DNA from: Mariprofundus sp.
GTDB taxonomy: Bacteria > Pseudomonadota > Zetaproteobacteria > Mariprofundales > Mariprofundaceae
DNA length: 45,212 nucleotides
Direction: 5' to 3'
Assembly: GCA_021772835.1 (NCBI GenBank)
Contig: JAJFLE010000028.1
Span: 1-45,212, forward strand
This document shows, piece after piece, positions 1-7,908 of this stretch. Below the pieces are notes generated by a model that did not search any database, was not told the origin of the DNA, and was given only the letters and a program-made list of their open reading frames with translations. The position numbers and the translations under genes were made by a program. Positions within the stretch are counted from its first letter, which is position 1, and each line of letters starts with the position of its first letter.

Positions 1-69
1 ATCCTCGGGCTTCTTGTAGTCAGCTAACAGACCATCAATTAGGTCTGCTGGTAATTTTGAAACGGTCAT
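1..69 (-). CDS. IS256-family transposase, N-terminal 23 residues (partial)
   Basis: Reading leftwards from an ATG at 69-67, the frame gives MTVSKLPADLIDGLLADYKK and then PED at the window edge. The LIDGLLADYKKPED stretch is typical of the start of IS256-family (DDE, mutator-type) transposases. A strong ribosome binding site, AAAGGAGAGAG, lies just upstream on the minus strand, which fixes the start. The catalytic domain is outside the window. The C-terminal end of a similar transposase appears at the opposite edge (45110-45212). Confidence 0.8.
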   Translation of the reverse strand, partial: MTVSKLPADLIDGLLADYKKPED

Positions 70-138
70 ACTCTCTCCTTTGAGTAAGACGGAACTATCC
101 GTCAATTTAACCGTTTACACAAAATTCAGGACACCCCC
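1..138 (-). mobile_element. IS256-family insertion sequence, 5' end (partial, runs off the window)
   Basis: This is the right-hand end of an IS whose transposase reads leftwards off the window. The outer end is at about 138 and includes CCGTTTACACAAAATTC followed by ACACCCCC. Its reverse complement matches, with a few mismatches, the IS end at 45077-45102, as expected for imperfect terminal inverted repeats. The IS interrupts the reading frame that continues at 139-540. Confidence 0.8.
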
Positions 139-540
139 AAAAGCAGCAGTCTCGACACCATTAAATGCAGCAAGAAGAAAAGCGTCGATATTGTTTACGA
201 GCCGCTTCCTCGCGGGGCAATTCGCATGTTGGCCGGGGGCGGAAATATTTTCAATATCAGCTCGGAGACTGTTCGCAACATAGGCATGAAAAAAGATGGC
301 AAGTGGCATAAAAAACCATCAAAAAATACAGATTCAAAGAAAACATCCGAAATCAAGAGATTGATAAGTTCGATATGCGGCGTTGATGCTAATGCATCCA
401 TCAATGATAAGGTGATGGGTTACTTTATTCGAAGCATTCGAAACATGAGCGATAAAACCGTGGCTCAATGCCATAAGCTAACTAAAAACAAAAAAACATT
501 GCCAGCATATTGCAGAACGGCTGGTGGCATAAAAGGTTGA
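139..540 (+). pseudogene. Hypothetical protein truncated at its 5' end by the IS
   Basis: The frame is open from the IS boundary to a TGA at 538-540. It reads as sensible protein from the first codons after the IS (LDTIKCSKKKSVDIVYEPL), well before the first ATG at 226, and that ATG has no convincing ribosome binding site. I therefore read this as the 3' part of a gene whose start was removed by the IS, although a shorter product from 226 (104 residues) is possible. The visible part is Lys-rich, has a possible loop LAGGGNIFNI, and has two cysteines near the C-terminus. I do not recognise the family. It precedes two genes for exported proteins by only 22 bases, so the three may have been one operon. 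Confidence 0.45.
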
Positions 541-562
541 GAACTTAACAAAGGAGAATGGC

Positions 563-970
563 ATGAAAACAGTAAATGTGAAAAAAGGACTGCGATTTGT
601 AGGCGTAGTGCTGGCGATGATGGGTATAAGTTCTGTGGCGCAGGCTAAGCCATATGCTTATTATTGTGTACTTTATGCGGAGGATCCTCCCTACAGTGAT
701 TCACTCCACCGCAGTATCGCCACATATATTTCCATGACAGGAAAGGATTCAAATGATGCTTATAATACCTGTACGTTTACTTGTGGTATTGAATGGAGTG
801 ATTACTTGGGAGCGAACTATAAAAAATCCTATAAGCTTGGCACAAACGCATCGAATAAGAGAACGCTTGGTGATGCAAAAAAAGCCTATAATAAAGTTAA
901 AAATCGAGCGAAAAAACGAGAGAATTACACATTTTACCATGCCTCAGATTTCAGTTGTTCGGGTGATTAA
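563..970 (+). CDS. Small exported protein of unknown function
   Basis: This 135-residue protein has a clear Sec signal peptide: basic start (MKTVNVKKGLR), hydrophobic core, and probable cleavage after AQA at about residue 28. The mature part is about 107 residues, rich in Tyr and Lys, with cysteines at YYCVLY, NTCTFTC and the final FSCSGD, so disulphides in the periplasm or outside the cell are plausible. The start is supported by AAAGGAGAA just upstream of the ATG. It lies between a truncated gene and another exported-protein gene, in a patch bounded by IS256 sequences. I recognise no family and infer only the location. Confidence 0.65.
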   Translation: MKTVNVKKGLRFVGVVLAMMGISSVAQAKPYAYYCVLYAEDPPYSDSLHRSIATYISMTGKDSNDAYNTCTFTCGIEWSDYLGANYKKSYKLGTNASNKRTLGDAKKAYNKVKNRAKKRENYTFYHASDFSCSGD

Positions 971-1011
971 ATGTGCGGGTTGCTTTGAAGTTATTGGATG
1001 GAGGATCAACG

Positions 1012-1659
1012 ATGAGTAATAAATTCTGTTATGCATGTTTGTTATTATTGGGTCTGATGGTTGCACTGCCTCAAATGTCTTTCGCGTTTGGGAAAGCAGG
1101 CTCCACCATGTCATTCAATATCAATGGAGAACACTTCAACTGTATTCCCCTTGAAAAGGATTATCCCGTTGAACCGTGGCGGTTTACAGGAGTATCCGCC
1201 TCAATCGATAAGAGTGGGCATAAAATAGGCATAGCTTGCAGCATTTACAACAATGGGAAAAGAGGCCCCGACTTAAAAATCACCATGCCTGACACACCCG
1301 GCGAATATGTAGTTGCAGCAGATGCCAAGCAGAAATGGGAATTGAACTCCTATCATAAAACAAAAATTTATTTGTCTTCACCACCTGAATCAATCAATCG
1401 TCCTGGTGATGATGCCTATAACGGTTTTATATCCACATCGAATCAGAGAAGCGATATTGCATCAGGTGATAGCCGAGGGAAATTTAGCGTTAAATACCAT
1501 TTTGAGGGTGATAAAGTGGTAGGGACATTCTCATCAACATTACATGTGTTTGATCAGCAATATAATAAAAAAAAGAAATATGGATCCCCACCAAAATATC
1601 TTCAGCGAGATGGGGTGAAAATCACCAATGGCAGATTTTCTGTTCATTTGAGCTTATAA
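1012..1659 (+). CDS. Exported protein of unknown function
   Basis: I place the start at the ATG at 1012, which has GGAGG seven bases upstream, rather than at the in-frame ATG at 973. The product is 215 residues with a signal peptide (MSNKFCYACLLLLGLMVALP, then cleavage near SFA). The mature part looks like a beta-rich soluble domain, with alternating hydrophobic and polar residues and motifs such as YHFEGDKVVGTFSSTLHVFD. Two cysteines (HFNCIP and IACSIY) could form a disulphide. The gene follows the preceding exported-protein gene by 41 bases in the same direction and probably shares its transcript. I recognise no family. Confidence 0.65.
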   Translation: MSNKFCYACLLLLGLMVALPQMSFAFGKAGSTMSFNINGEHFNCIPLEKDYPVEPWRFTGVSASIDKSGHKIGIACSIYNNGKRGPDLKITMPDTPGEYVVAADAKQKWELNSYHKTKIYLSSPPESINRPGDDAYNGFISTSNQRSDIASGDSRGKFSVKYHFEGDKVVGTFSSTLHVFDQQYNKKKKYGSPPKYLQRDGVKITNGRFSVHLSL

Positions 1660-1669
1660 ATGCTTCTGT

Positions 1670-1835
1670 GCAAATTCTGATCTCAGAGTTTTCCCGGCAT
1701 GCGACCCGAAAATTAGATCATAAAGCGGTTCAAAGCTGCTTTCCAGTTATGGACAGACATGAACCATTTTTGGATGCTGAATCAACCGCAAGGTAAACCA
1801 CCTTCATAGAACGCTCAGGGTCATCCAATAATACA
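1670..1835 (-). mobile_element. Remnant of an IS256-type transposase 3' end
   Basis: On the minus strand this stretch translates as KVVYLAVDSASK, then after a one-base shift WFMSVHNWKAALNRFMI, a stop codon, and FSGRMPG. This is the characteristic C-terminus of mutator-type transposases (YLA...KKW.MP..NWKAALNRF), also seen in the copy at 45110-45212 (MPIRDWKAALNRFSIQF). The internal stop and frameshift show it is dead. It is a different subtype from the IS at the window edges. It marks the downstream boundary of the exported-protein patch. Confidence 0.6.
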
Positions 1836-1935
1836 GAAACGTGCGCTTATATTTGTTATTCCGCGTTGCATGGGTAGGTTGCCGCGCATTAACGAGTCGG
1901 TGATTAGAGAAATCACCCGTTCAACGGAGATAAAC

Positions 1936-2454
1936 ATGCAGATCACTAATCATAAAGTTGTTTCATTTCAATATACCCTGAGCAACGATGCAGGCGACGT
2001 TCTTGACTCATCCGTAGGCGGGGATGCGCTGCTTTACCTGCATGGTGAAGAGAACATCGTTCCAGGGCTTGAGCTTGCACTCGAAGGCAAGAGCGTTGGC
2101 GACAAGCTAAAAGTTTCACTTGAAGCTGCTGATGCCTATGGCGAAATCGACCCTGCAATGATTGAAATCGTATCACGCGACCTGTTCGACGGTATCGACA
2201 ATATTGAAGTAGGCATGGAATTCGAGACCGACTCGGATGATGGAAATGACGTTCAGTTTGTGCGCATTACCGAGATTGATGGTGATAACATTACTGTGGA
2301 TGGCAATCACCCACTGGCTGGTCAGAGCCTGAATTTCGATGTTGAGATTGAAGCTGTTCGTGATGCAACCGAAGAAGAGCTGGAGCACGGCCATGTACAT
2401 GGTGATGGTGGCTGCTGCGGTGACGAAGAGTGCGGCGAAGAAGGCTGCTGCTAA
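1936..2454 (+). CDS. slyD: FKBP-type peptidyl-prolyl isomerase, SlyD-like
   Basis: This is a cytoplasmic proline isomerase and chaperone of 172 residues. The start at 1936 (MQITNHKVVSFQYTL) has CGGAGAT seven bases upstream and matches where SlyD proteins begin; the longer in-frame start at 1870 does not look real. The split FKBP domain is visible (FQYTLSNDAGDVLDSS, then LHGEENIVPGLELALEG) with the insert-in-flap domain after it (AYGEIDPAMIEIV). The C-terminal tail from about residue 151 is rich in His, Cys and acidic residues (HGHVHGDGGCC, then CGEEGCC), a metal-binding tail like that which lets SlyD deliver nickel in E. coli. It stands alone, with a terminator behind it. Confidence 0.93.
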   Translation: MQITNHKVVSFQYTLSNDAGDVLDSSVGGDALLYLHGEENIVPGLELALEGKSVGDKLKVSLEAADAYGEIDPAMIEIVSRDLFDGIDNIEVGMEFETDSDDGNDVQFVRITEIDGDNITVDGNHPLAGQSLNFDVEIEAVRDATEEELEHGHVHGDGGCCGDEECGEEGCC

Positions 2455-2480
2455 TCGCTCACGCACATTGTTATATCTAA

Positions 2481-2513
2481 TAAGGCCGCCCATGCTGGCG
2501 GCCTTATTTTATT
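2481..2513 (+). terminator. Rho-independent terminator after slyD
   Basis: A perfect 10-bp stem (TAAGGCCGCC and GGCGGCCTTA) with loop CATGCT spans 2481-2506 and is followed by a T-rich tail. It starts 26 bases after the slyD stop codon. Confidence 0.9.
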
Positions 2514-2606
2514 TGCACATCCTCTTCCTGAAGAACAACCTGCAACAAGGCGATTGAACTGCAAACAGACTGCTCAAACATCGGGTTCTGTGCATCATTG
2601 GCTCAA

Positions 2607-5018
2607 TCACGACAGTGAAGTATTATCCAGTTTCCTGCGAATCGCCTGACTCAATTCAGCAATCGAGATGGGTTTGCTGATTATATCGGCACTGATAATG
2701 CTCAGCTCTTTGTCCAGCGATTGTTCCTTATCGTAACCGGTGGAAAAGAGCACCTGTATGTCCGGGCGTATCCTGCGCATGTTCTGACATGCAGCAACAC
2801 CACCCATCATCGGCATCACAACATCAAGAACAACCAGATCAATATCGTCCGGTGCTCTCTTGAACAGGTCCACAGCTTCCTGACCATTGGTAGCTGTCAA
2901 TACCTTGTAGCCCAGGCTGCTCAGCACATCAGAGGTTATCGCCAGAACCTGCATCTCATCGTCGACCAGCAGGATGCACTCGCCCTTACCCTCATGCACC
3001 TGCGTTGCCTGCACAGACTCGGCAACAGATGGCGCTTCCAGCAATGGCAGATAGAGGTGGAAGCTTGTGCCTTTGCCTTGCTTACTGTCGACTTCCACTA
3101 AGCCATGGTGGCTTTTGACCGCGCCGTACACCATGGCCAAGCCCAGACCGGTTCCTTTGCCCTGCTCCTTGGTGGTAAAAAAAGGCTCAAACAGATGCCC
3201 AATCTTCCCGGCGGGCACACCACAGCCATTATCGCTGACACAAATATGTGCGAAACGGCGGGCACTGGTCTGCCAGGAGCGCTGCCGCACAAATGTTTCA
3301 TCGGCTGTGAACGGCTCCAGATTAATGCTGATCAACGGACTTTCGACGCCTTCAAGTGCATCGCGCCCGTTGTTGATCAGATTCATCAGTATCTGGTGAA
3401 TCTGGGTGCTGTCGCCGTAGACATTCAGCTCATCGTCGCAGATATGCAATTCGACCCTGATGTTTTCGGGCACACTGACCGACAGTAATTTCATGCTCTC
3501 CTTGAGATAGCTGGTTAACGGAATAGTTTGCATTTCCACCGTACTCTTGCGGGAAAAGGCAAGCAACTGACCGATCATTGCCGCTGCCCGAAAAGCCAGT
3601 GCCTCTGCATCATCCAGCATATGCAGCGCCTCAGGTACAGCATGCGCTTCCCCTTTGGCCAAATAGATATTGCCTGTGATGCCAGCCAGTACATTATTAA
3701 AATCATGGGCGATGCCGCCCACCAGTGTGCCAATCGCCTCCATCTTCTGAGCCTGCTGGAATCTCGCTTCTGCTTCCTCGATTTGCGTCAGATCAGACTG
3801 GATGCTGACAAAGTGGGTGAATAGCTCGGGACTCTCCGACTGGTCATGAATCGGGGAGATGGTCAGAAAGGCCGGATAAACACTGTCATCCTTGCGCTTG
3901 TCGATCACCTTTCCCTGCCAGGGACGGCCAGCCAGGATCGTCTGCCACATCTCCCGGTGAAAATCGGCATCTTGATGACCACTGTCGAAGATGTTCGGTT
4001 TTTTTCCTGTCACTTCATCAGCCAGATAGCCGGTCAGTCTGGTGAATGAAGGGTTGACGTACTCGATATTGCCTTGCTTGTCGGTAATCAGCATTGCTTC
4101 GCCCGACTGCTCGACGCAGCAGGAGAGTTTACGCAGCTCATTTTCATGCCGCTTCTGCTGGCTGATATCGCGTGCGATAGCCTGCAGGACTGGTTTACCA
4201 TCGAGCTCCATCGCTGTCAGCCATATATCAGCCGGAAACACCGTGCCATCCATTCTCCTGTGCTGCCACTCAAAACGATCACTGCCCTGCAAGAAGGCTT
4301 TTTTAATATGCTCATCGGCAAGCTGTTGCGAATCCATGCCGCCAGCTTGTATTGGCGGGGACAATGCCGCCGGACGCTGACCCATAAGTGCATCGCGCGT
4401 GGCACAACCGAACATCTTCAGTGCAGCCCGGTTGCAATCGATAAAGACATTTTCATCGAGCAACATAATGCCATCGCTGGATGCATCAAACAGCGCCCGA
4501 TATTTGGCCTCCGATTGTTTCAGGGCACGGCGCTCGCGCTCCAATTCCCAAACCTTCTCATCAAGCTTGCGACTGATCGCTCGTTCATGCATCAGTTCCA
4601 GCTCTTCCGTCTGCTTTTGCGGCATAACCGGTACGTTAACAGTGCGCTTCTCGCACGCATCAAGCACTTCACCCACATTGGCCACGAACTCACGGCTGTC
4701 CATGGGCTTAATCAAAAAGCGTGACGCTCCGGCCGCCATGGCCAGTTCGCGATCCGCTTCGTCCACATAGGTCGCTGTATAAAAGATGAACGGGATATGG
4801 CTCAACTTTGCATCCGTTTTAATCGCCCGGCACAGATCAAAGCCATCCATTTCCGGCATCAGTATATCCGAGATGATGATATCAGGCGCATCGTGTCTGG
4901 CCATGGTCATCGCCTCCCGACCATTGGCTGCGCATGTCACCATATATCCGTCAGCTTCGAGGCTGGCCTGCAGAATCATGCGCGTATCTTCATAGTCTTC
5001 CGCGATCAGCACCTTCAT
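2607..5018 (-). CDS. Hybrid histidine kinase, REC-PAS-PAS-HK-REC
   Basis: An 803-residue soluble kinase with no membrane segment. Order: receiver with phosphoacceptor Asp51 (ISDILMPEMDG), coiled linker at about 125-170, PAS at about 170-290, second PAS at about 295-415, dimerisation domain with His438 (GGIAHDFNN), ATPase domain (N box NLINNGRDAL, G boxes SDNGCG and GKGTGLGL), and a C-terminal receiver with Asp732 (VVLDVVMPMMGG). The HDFNN type His box and the C-terminal receiver are typical of kinases that pass phosphate internally. It is the last gene of a four-gene minus-strand operon; its ATG overlaps the stop of the DivK-like gene in ATGA. Its N-terminal receiver closely resembles that of the kinase at 5386-7908 (both contain SHIPFIFYTATY), suggesting duplication. 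Signal and target are unknown. Confidence 0.92.
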   Translation of the reverse strand: MKVLIAEDYEDTRMILQASLEADGYMVTCAANGREAMTMARHDAPDIIISDILMPEMDGFDLCRAIKTDAKLSHIPFIFYTATYVDEADRELAMAAGASRFLIKPMDSREFVANVGEVLDACEKRTVNVPVMPQKQTEELELMHERAISRKLDEKVWELERERRALKQSEAKYRALFDASSDGIMLLDENVFIDCNRAALKMFGCATRDALMGQRPAALSPPIQAGGMDSQQLADEHIKKAFLQGSDRFEWQHRRMDGTVFPADIWLTAMELDGKPVLQAIARDISQQKRHENELRKLSCCVEQSGEAMLITDKQGNIEYVNPSFTRLTGYLADEVTGKKPNIFDSGHQDADFHREMWQTILAGRPWQGKVIDKRKDDSVYPAFLTISPIHDQSESPELFTHFVSIQSDLTQIEEAEARFQQAQKMEAIGTLVGGIAHDFNNVLAGITGNIYLAKGEAHAVPEALHMLDDAEALAFRAAAMIGQLLAFSRKSTVEMQTIPLTSYLKESMKLLSVSVPENIRVELHICDDELNVYGDSTQIHQILMNLINNGRDALEGVESPLISINLEPFTADETFVRQRSWQTSARRFAHICVSDNGCGVPAGKIGHLFEPFFTTKEQGKGTGLGLAMVYGAVKSHHGLVEVDSKQGKGTSFHLYLPLLEAPSVAESVQATQVHEGKGECILLVDDEMQVLAITSDVLSSLGYKVLTATNGQEAVDLFKRAPDDIDLVVLDVVMPMMGGVAACQNMRRIRPDIQVLFSTGYDKEQSLDKELSIISADIISKPISIAELSQAIRRKLDNTSLS

Positions 5019-5389
5019 GCTGAGTCCCCGATTACCGCGCGAATTTGCTCAACCACCAAACGAACATCAATAGGTTTTTCAATATAGCCGTTGCAACCTG
5101 AAGCCAGCAACGCTTCCCTATCACCGAGCATGGCATAGGAGGTCATGGCAATAATCGGAATCGTCCCATTTGCCCCGGAAACACGAATACGGCGAGCAAC
5201 CTCCATGCCGTCAATATCCGGCAACTGGATATCGAGAAGGATAAAATCTGGCAGGTGTTCGATCGCCATGGCTACGCCCTCCACACCGCGCGTCGCTTTC
5301 AGAAATCGGTAACCGGCCTTTTCCATAATAAAGGAGATCAGCTCCATATTGTCTTCATTGTCTTCAATGATCAGTACTGTTTTACTCAT
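5015..5389 (-). CDS. Single-domain response regulator, DivK-like
   Basis: A stand-alone receiver of 124 residues without an output domain. I chose the start at 5389 (MSKTVLIIEDNEDNMEL) because GGAGACAGGGA lies just upstream and its ATG overlaps the stop of the preceding kinase as ATGA; a start further upstream would add a non-family N-terminus inside that gene. Key residues: acidic pair Glu9-Asp10, phosphoacceptor Asp53 (LLDIQLPDIDG), Thr in AMTSYAM, and the Lys in YIEKPID. The EDNEDN start and EKPID end are typical of DivK-type regulators and of shuttling receivers in phosphorelays. It sits between two kinases, one of which (5386-7908) lacks a C-terminal receiver, so it may accept that kinase's phosphate. 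Confidence 0.9.
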   Translation of the reverse strand: MSKTVLIIEDNEDNMELISFIMEKAGYRFLKATRGVEGVAMAIEHLPDFILLDIQLPDIDGMEVARRIRVSGANGTIPIIAMTSYAMLGDREALLASGCNGYIEKPIDVRLVVEQIRAVIGDSA

Positions 5390-7908
5390 TCCCTGTCTCC
5401 TGAAACCTGTTGCAAGCGGCACGGTAATCGCAAGCTAAAACAACTGCCAACACCGGCTTCACTCTCCACAGATATCGAGCCGTTTAGCAGTTCTGTCATC
5501 AGTTTCCTGGTCAGATAGAGTCCCAGTCCTGTGCCACCCGCCTTGACCATCAGATCGGAATCAAAGCGCACGAACGGCTGAAACAACTTTGTTTTATCAT
5601 CCCCGGAGATGCCGATACCGCTGTCCTTGACCGCAATGATAATCTCATCACCCAGCTGTTGCGCCGACACATGAATATCTCCGCTTTTGGAATATTTTAG
5701 TGCGTTGCTGATCAGATTGAGCAGGCATTGCATGAGCCGCTGTCGATCCGTGTGCATCAAAATACCATGTGCCAATGGCTGCAGAACCAGGTTGAGTCCT
5801 TTTCTGCGTGCTTCAATCAGGTTATTCTCTACCGCTTCGTCCAGCAGATCAGCCAGCTCGAAATCACGCGGCAGCGCTACAACCTTGCCCGCCTCCACCT
5901 TGGAGAGGTCAATAATATCAGAAATCAGCAGCAGCAGGTGTTTACCTGCACCATGCACGCGCTGTAACTGATCGCGTTGCAGATCATTGATCTCACCGGA
6001 GAGCCCCTGTAAAATAAGATCGGTAAAGCCAAGTATAGAGTTCATCGGTGTGCGCAGTTCATGCGACATGGAGGCGATAAACATGCTCTTTAGTCGATCC
6101 AGATCCTGCAGATGTTGATTGGCTTCAGCCAACGCATATGTACGGGATTCAACCAGATCCTCAAGGTGTCCACGGTATTGCTGTAGTTCCAGCGCTATCT
6201 TCCTGCGCTCGGTGATATCTTCGGCGAACCCGGCCTGACGAATTATCTCGCCCATCTGATCGCGAATTGAAAAGCCACGGTCATGAATCCAGCGAACTTC
6301 GCCTTCCGGTCGCACGATGCGATATTCAATATTGTAATGCTCAGCCGGTACTCCGGCAGCCAGTTTGCCGAAAGCAGCTCGTAGTGCTGGCCGGTCTTCA
6401 GCATGCACCGTATCCATGAAGGCGTCCGGGTTCTGGCGTAGCATTTCAAGCCTATGCCCCCAGATGGTCTCGAATTTCGGACTGACATAAAGCTGTTGGC
6501 CACCTTCCGCCGAACGCATCCAGAATACGGCATCCACATTTTCCGCAAGTTGCCGGAATCGAGCTTCACTTTCCTTGAGTATTGTTTCTGTCTCTTTGCG
6601 CATCGTGATGTCCTGCACGGTGCCAAGAGCGGCTAACGGTGTGCCGTCTTCGGCGAATATCGATTCGCGTTGTTCATGCACCCATTTGATGCGGCCATCC
6701 GGGAAAAGCAACCGGTGCTCAATACTGCAGGACTGCTGTGTCTCCAGTGATTTTTTATAGGCGAGGTGCACACTCTTGCGATCATCCGGATGGATAGTTT
6801 CAATAAAAACTTCATAGGAAGCATCAAACTTGTCCTGATCCATTTCAAAGATACGGCATACCTCATCAGAGCATTCCAGGCGACCTGTCATTATATCCAG
6901 TTCCCATGAGCCGACCTGTGCCAGCTTCTGCGCCTCATTCAATCTTGCTTCGCTATTCCTGAGCGCGCTCTCCGCCCGCCTGCGCTCGGTGATATTCAGC
7001 AGGCTTCCGATCATGGCTGGTTTACCCCGATAATTGGCGACAGCGCCATGGATTTCCAGATCTACGATTTCGCCCTGTTTAGTATATCCCTGGCAGCTGT
7101 ATATAGAGCTGGCACCTTCTCCGCCCAGCCGCTTACGTATTTCTTCCGCCATGATCGGGCGGCTATCAGCTGTCAGCATGTCAAGCGGGCCCATTTTCCC
7201 GATGACCTCATCGGCCTTGTAACCGGAGGCATCCAGAAATGCCTGATTCACGTATTGAAAGCGGCTATCCTGCACGAGATAGACAGGAATCGCTGCGGAA
7301 TCGCTCAGAATACGATAGCGCTCCTCACTCTCAGCCAGAGCCTGGCGCAGTTGATCACCTTCCGTTATCTGCTCCTGTAACAATCTGTTGGCCTGTTCCA
7401 GTTGCTCCAGTTTTTGCTCCAGCTTATGTACCAACCGGATATTGTGTTCGCGTTCATAAACAGTTTCGCTGAGCCGTGTGTATCCATCTGCATAGTGCAG
7501 CGCCTTCTCCCGGGCTTCGCCGAGTACTTCAGCTATTTCTCTGAGGAACGCTTTATGCTCGGCAGGCTTGATGATGAAGCGTGCCGCACCCAAGCTCAGC
7601 CCGAAGGCACGGTCATCATCGGTGGTATAGGTTGCGGTGTAGAAGATGAAAGGGATATGGGACAGATCCTCATCCTGCTGGCACTGGCGACACAGGTCAT
7701 AGCCGTCCATCACCGGCATCAGGATATCACTGATGATCAGATGCATGGGTTCACTGCGCAGGATTTCCATGGCCTGCTTGCCGTTATCGGCAACGTAAAC
7801 TTGATATCCCGCCCGGCTAAGCATTTTTTGCAATACGGCTAGATTGGCCTGAATATCGTCCACAATCAGGAGATGAGACTGTGCTTCGGCCTCGTGTGTA
7901 CTGTTCAC
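5386..7908 (-). CDS. Sensor histidine kinase, REC-PAS-PAS-PAS-HK
   Basis: A soluble 840-residue kinase. Order: receiver with Asp61 (ISDILMPVMDG), coiled coil at about 155-195, three PAS domains (about 195-310, 320-440 and 445-570; the last two are the PAS_3 type with EHRLLFPDGRIKWV and EYRIVRPEGEVRWI), a coiled linker, dimerisation domain with His616 (SMSHELRTPMNS), and an ATPase domain (NLISNALKYS, DSGIGIS, GGTGLGLYL). There is no C-terminal receiver, unlike the kinases on either side. The start at 7908 overlaps the upstream stop as ATGA, as does its own stop with the next start. The N-terminal receiver suggests control by another kinase, probably the membrane kinase upstream. The stimulus is unknown. 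Confidence 0.92.
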   Translation of the reverse strand: MNSTHEAEAQSHLLIVDDIQANLAVLQKMLSRAGYQVYVADNGKQAMEILRSEPMHLIISDILMPVMDGYDLCRQCQQDEDLSHIPFIFYTATYTTDDDRAFGLSLGAARFIIKPAEHKAFLREIAEVLGEAREKALHYADGYTRLSETVYEREHNIRLVHKLEQKLEQLEQANRLLQEQITEGDQLRQALAESEERYRILSDSAAIPVYLVQDSRFQYVNQAFLDASGYKADEVIGKMGPLDMLTADSRPIMAEEIRKRLGGEGASSIYSCQGYTKQGEIVDLEIHGAVANYRGKPAMIGSLLNITERRRAESALRNSEARLNEAQKLAQVGSWELDIMTGRLECSDEVCRIFEMDQDKFDASYEVFIETIHPDDRKSVHLAYKKSLETQQSCSIEHRLLFPDGRIKWVHEQRESIFAEDGTPLAALGTVQDITMRKETETILKESEARFRQLAENVDAVFWMRSAEGGQQLYVSPKFETIWGHRLEMLRQNPDAFMDTVHAEDRPALRAAFGKLAAGVPAEHYNIEYRIVRPEGEVRWIHDRGFSIRDQMGEIIRQAGFAEDITERRKIALELQQYRGHLEDLVESRTYALAEANQHLQDLDRLKSMFIASMSHELRTPMNSILGFTDLILQGLSGEINDLQRDQLQRVHGAGKHLLLLISDIIDLSKVEAGKVVALPRDFELADLLDEAVENNLIEARRKGLNLVLQPLAHGILMHTDRQRLMQCLLNLISNALKYSKSGDIHVSAQQLGDEIIIAVKDSGIGISGDDKTKLFQPFVRFDSDLMVKAGGTGLGLYLTRKLMTELLNGSISVESEAGVGSCFSLRLPCRLQQVSGDRE

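Noticed and set aside
4074..4724. 216-codon plus-strand reading frame opposite the kinase at 2607-5018
   Set aside because: It lies wholly within a kinase gene with clear domains on the other strand, has no ribosome binding site and no protein-like motifs; it is a shadow of codon bias.
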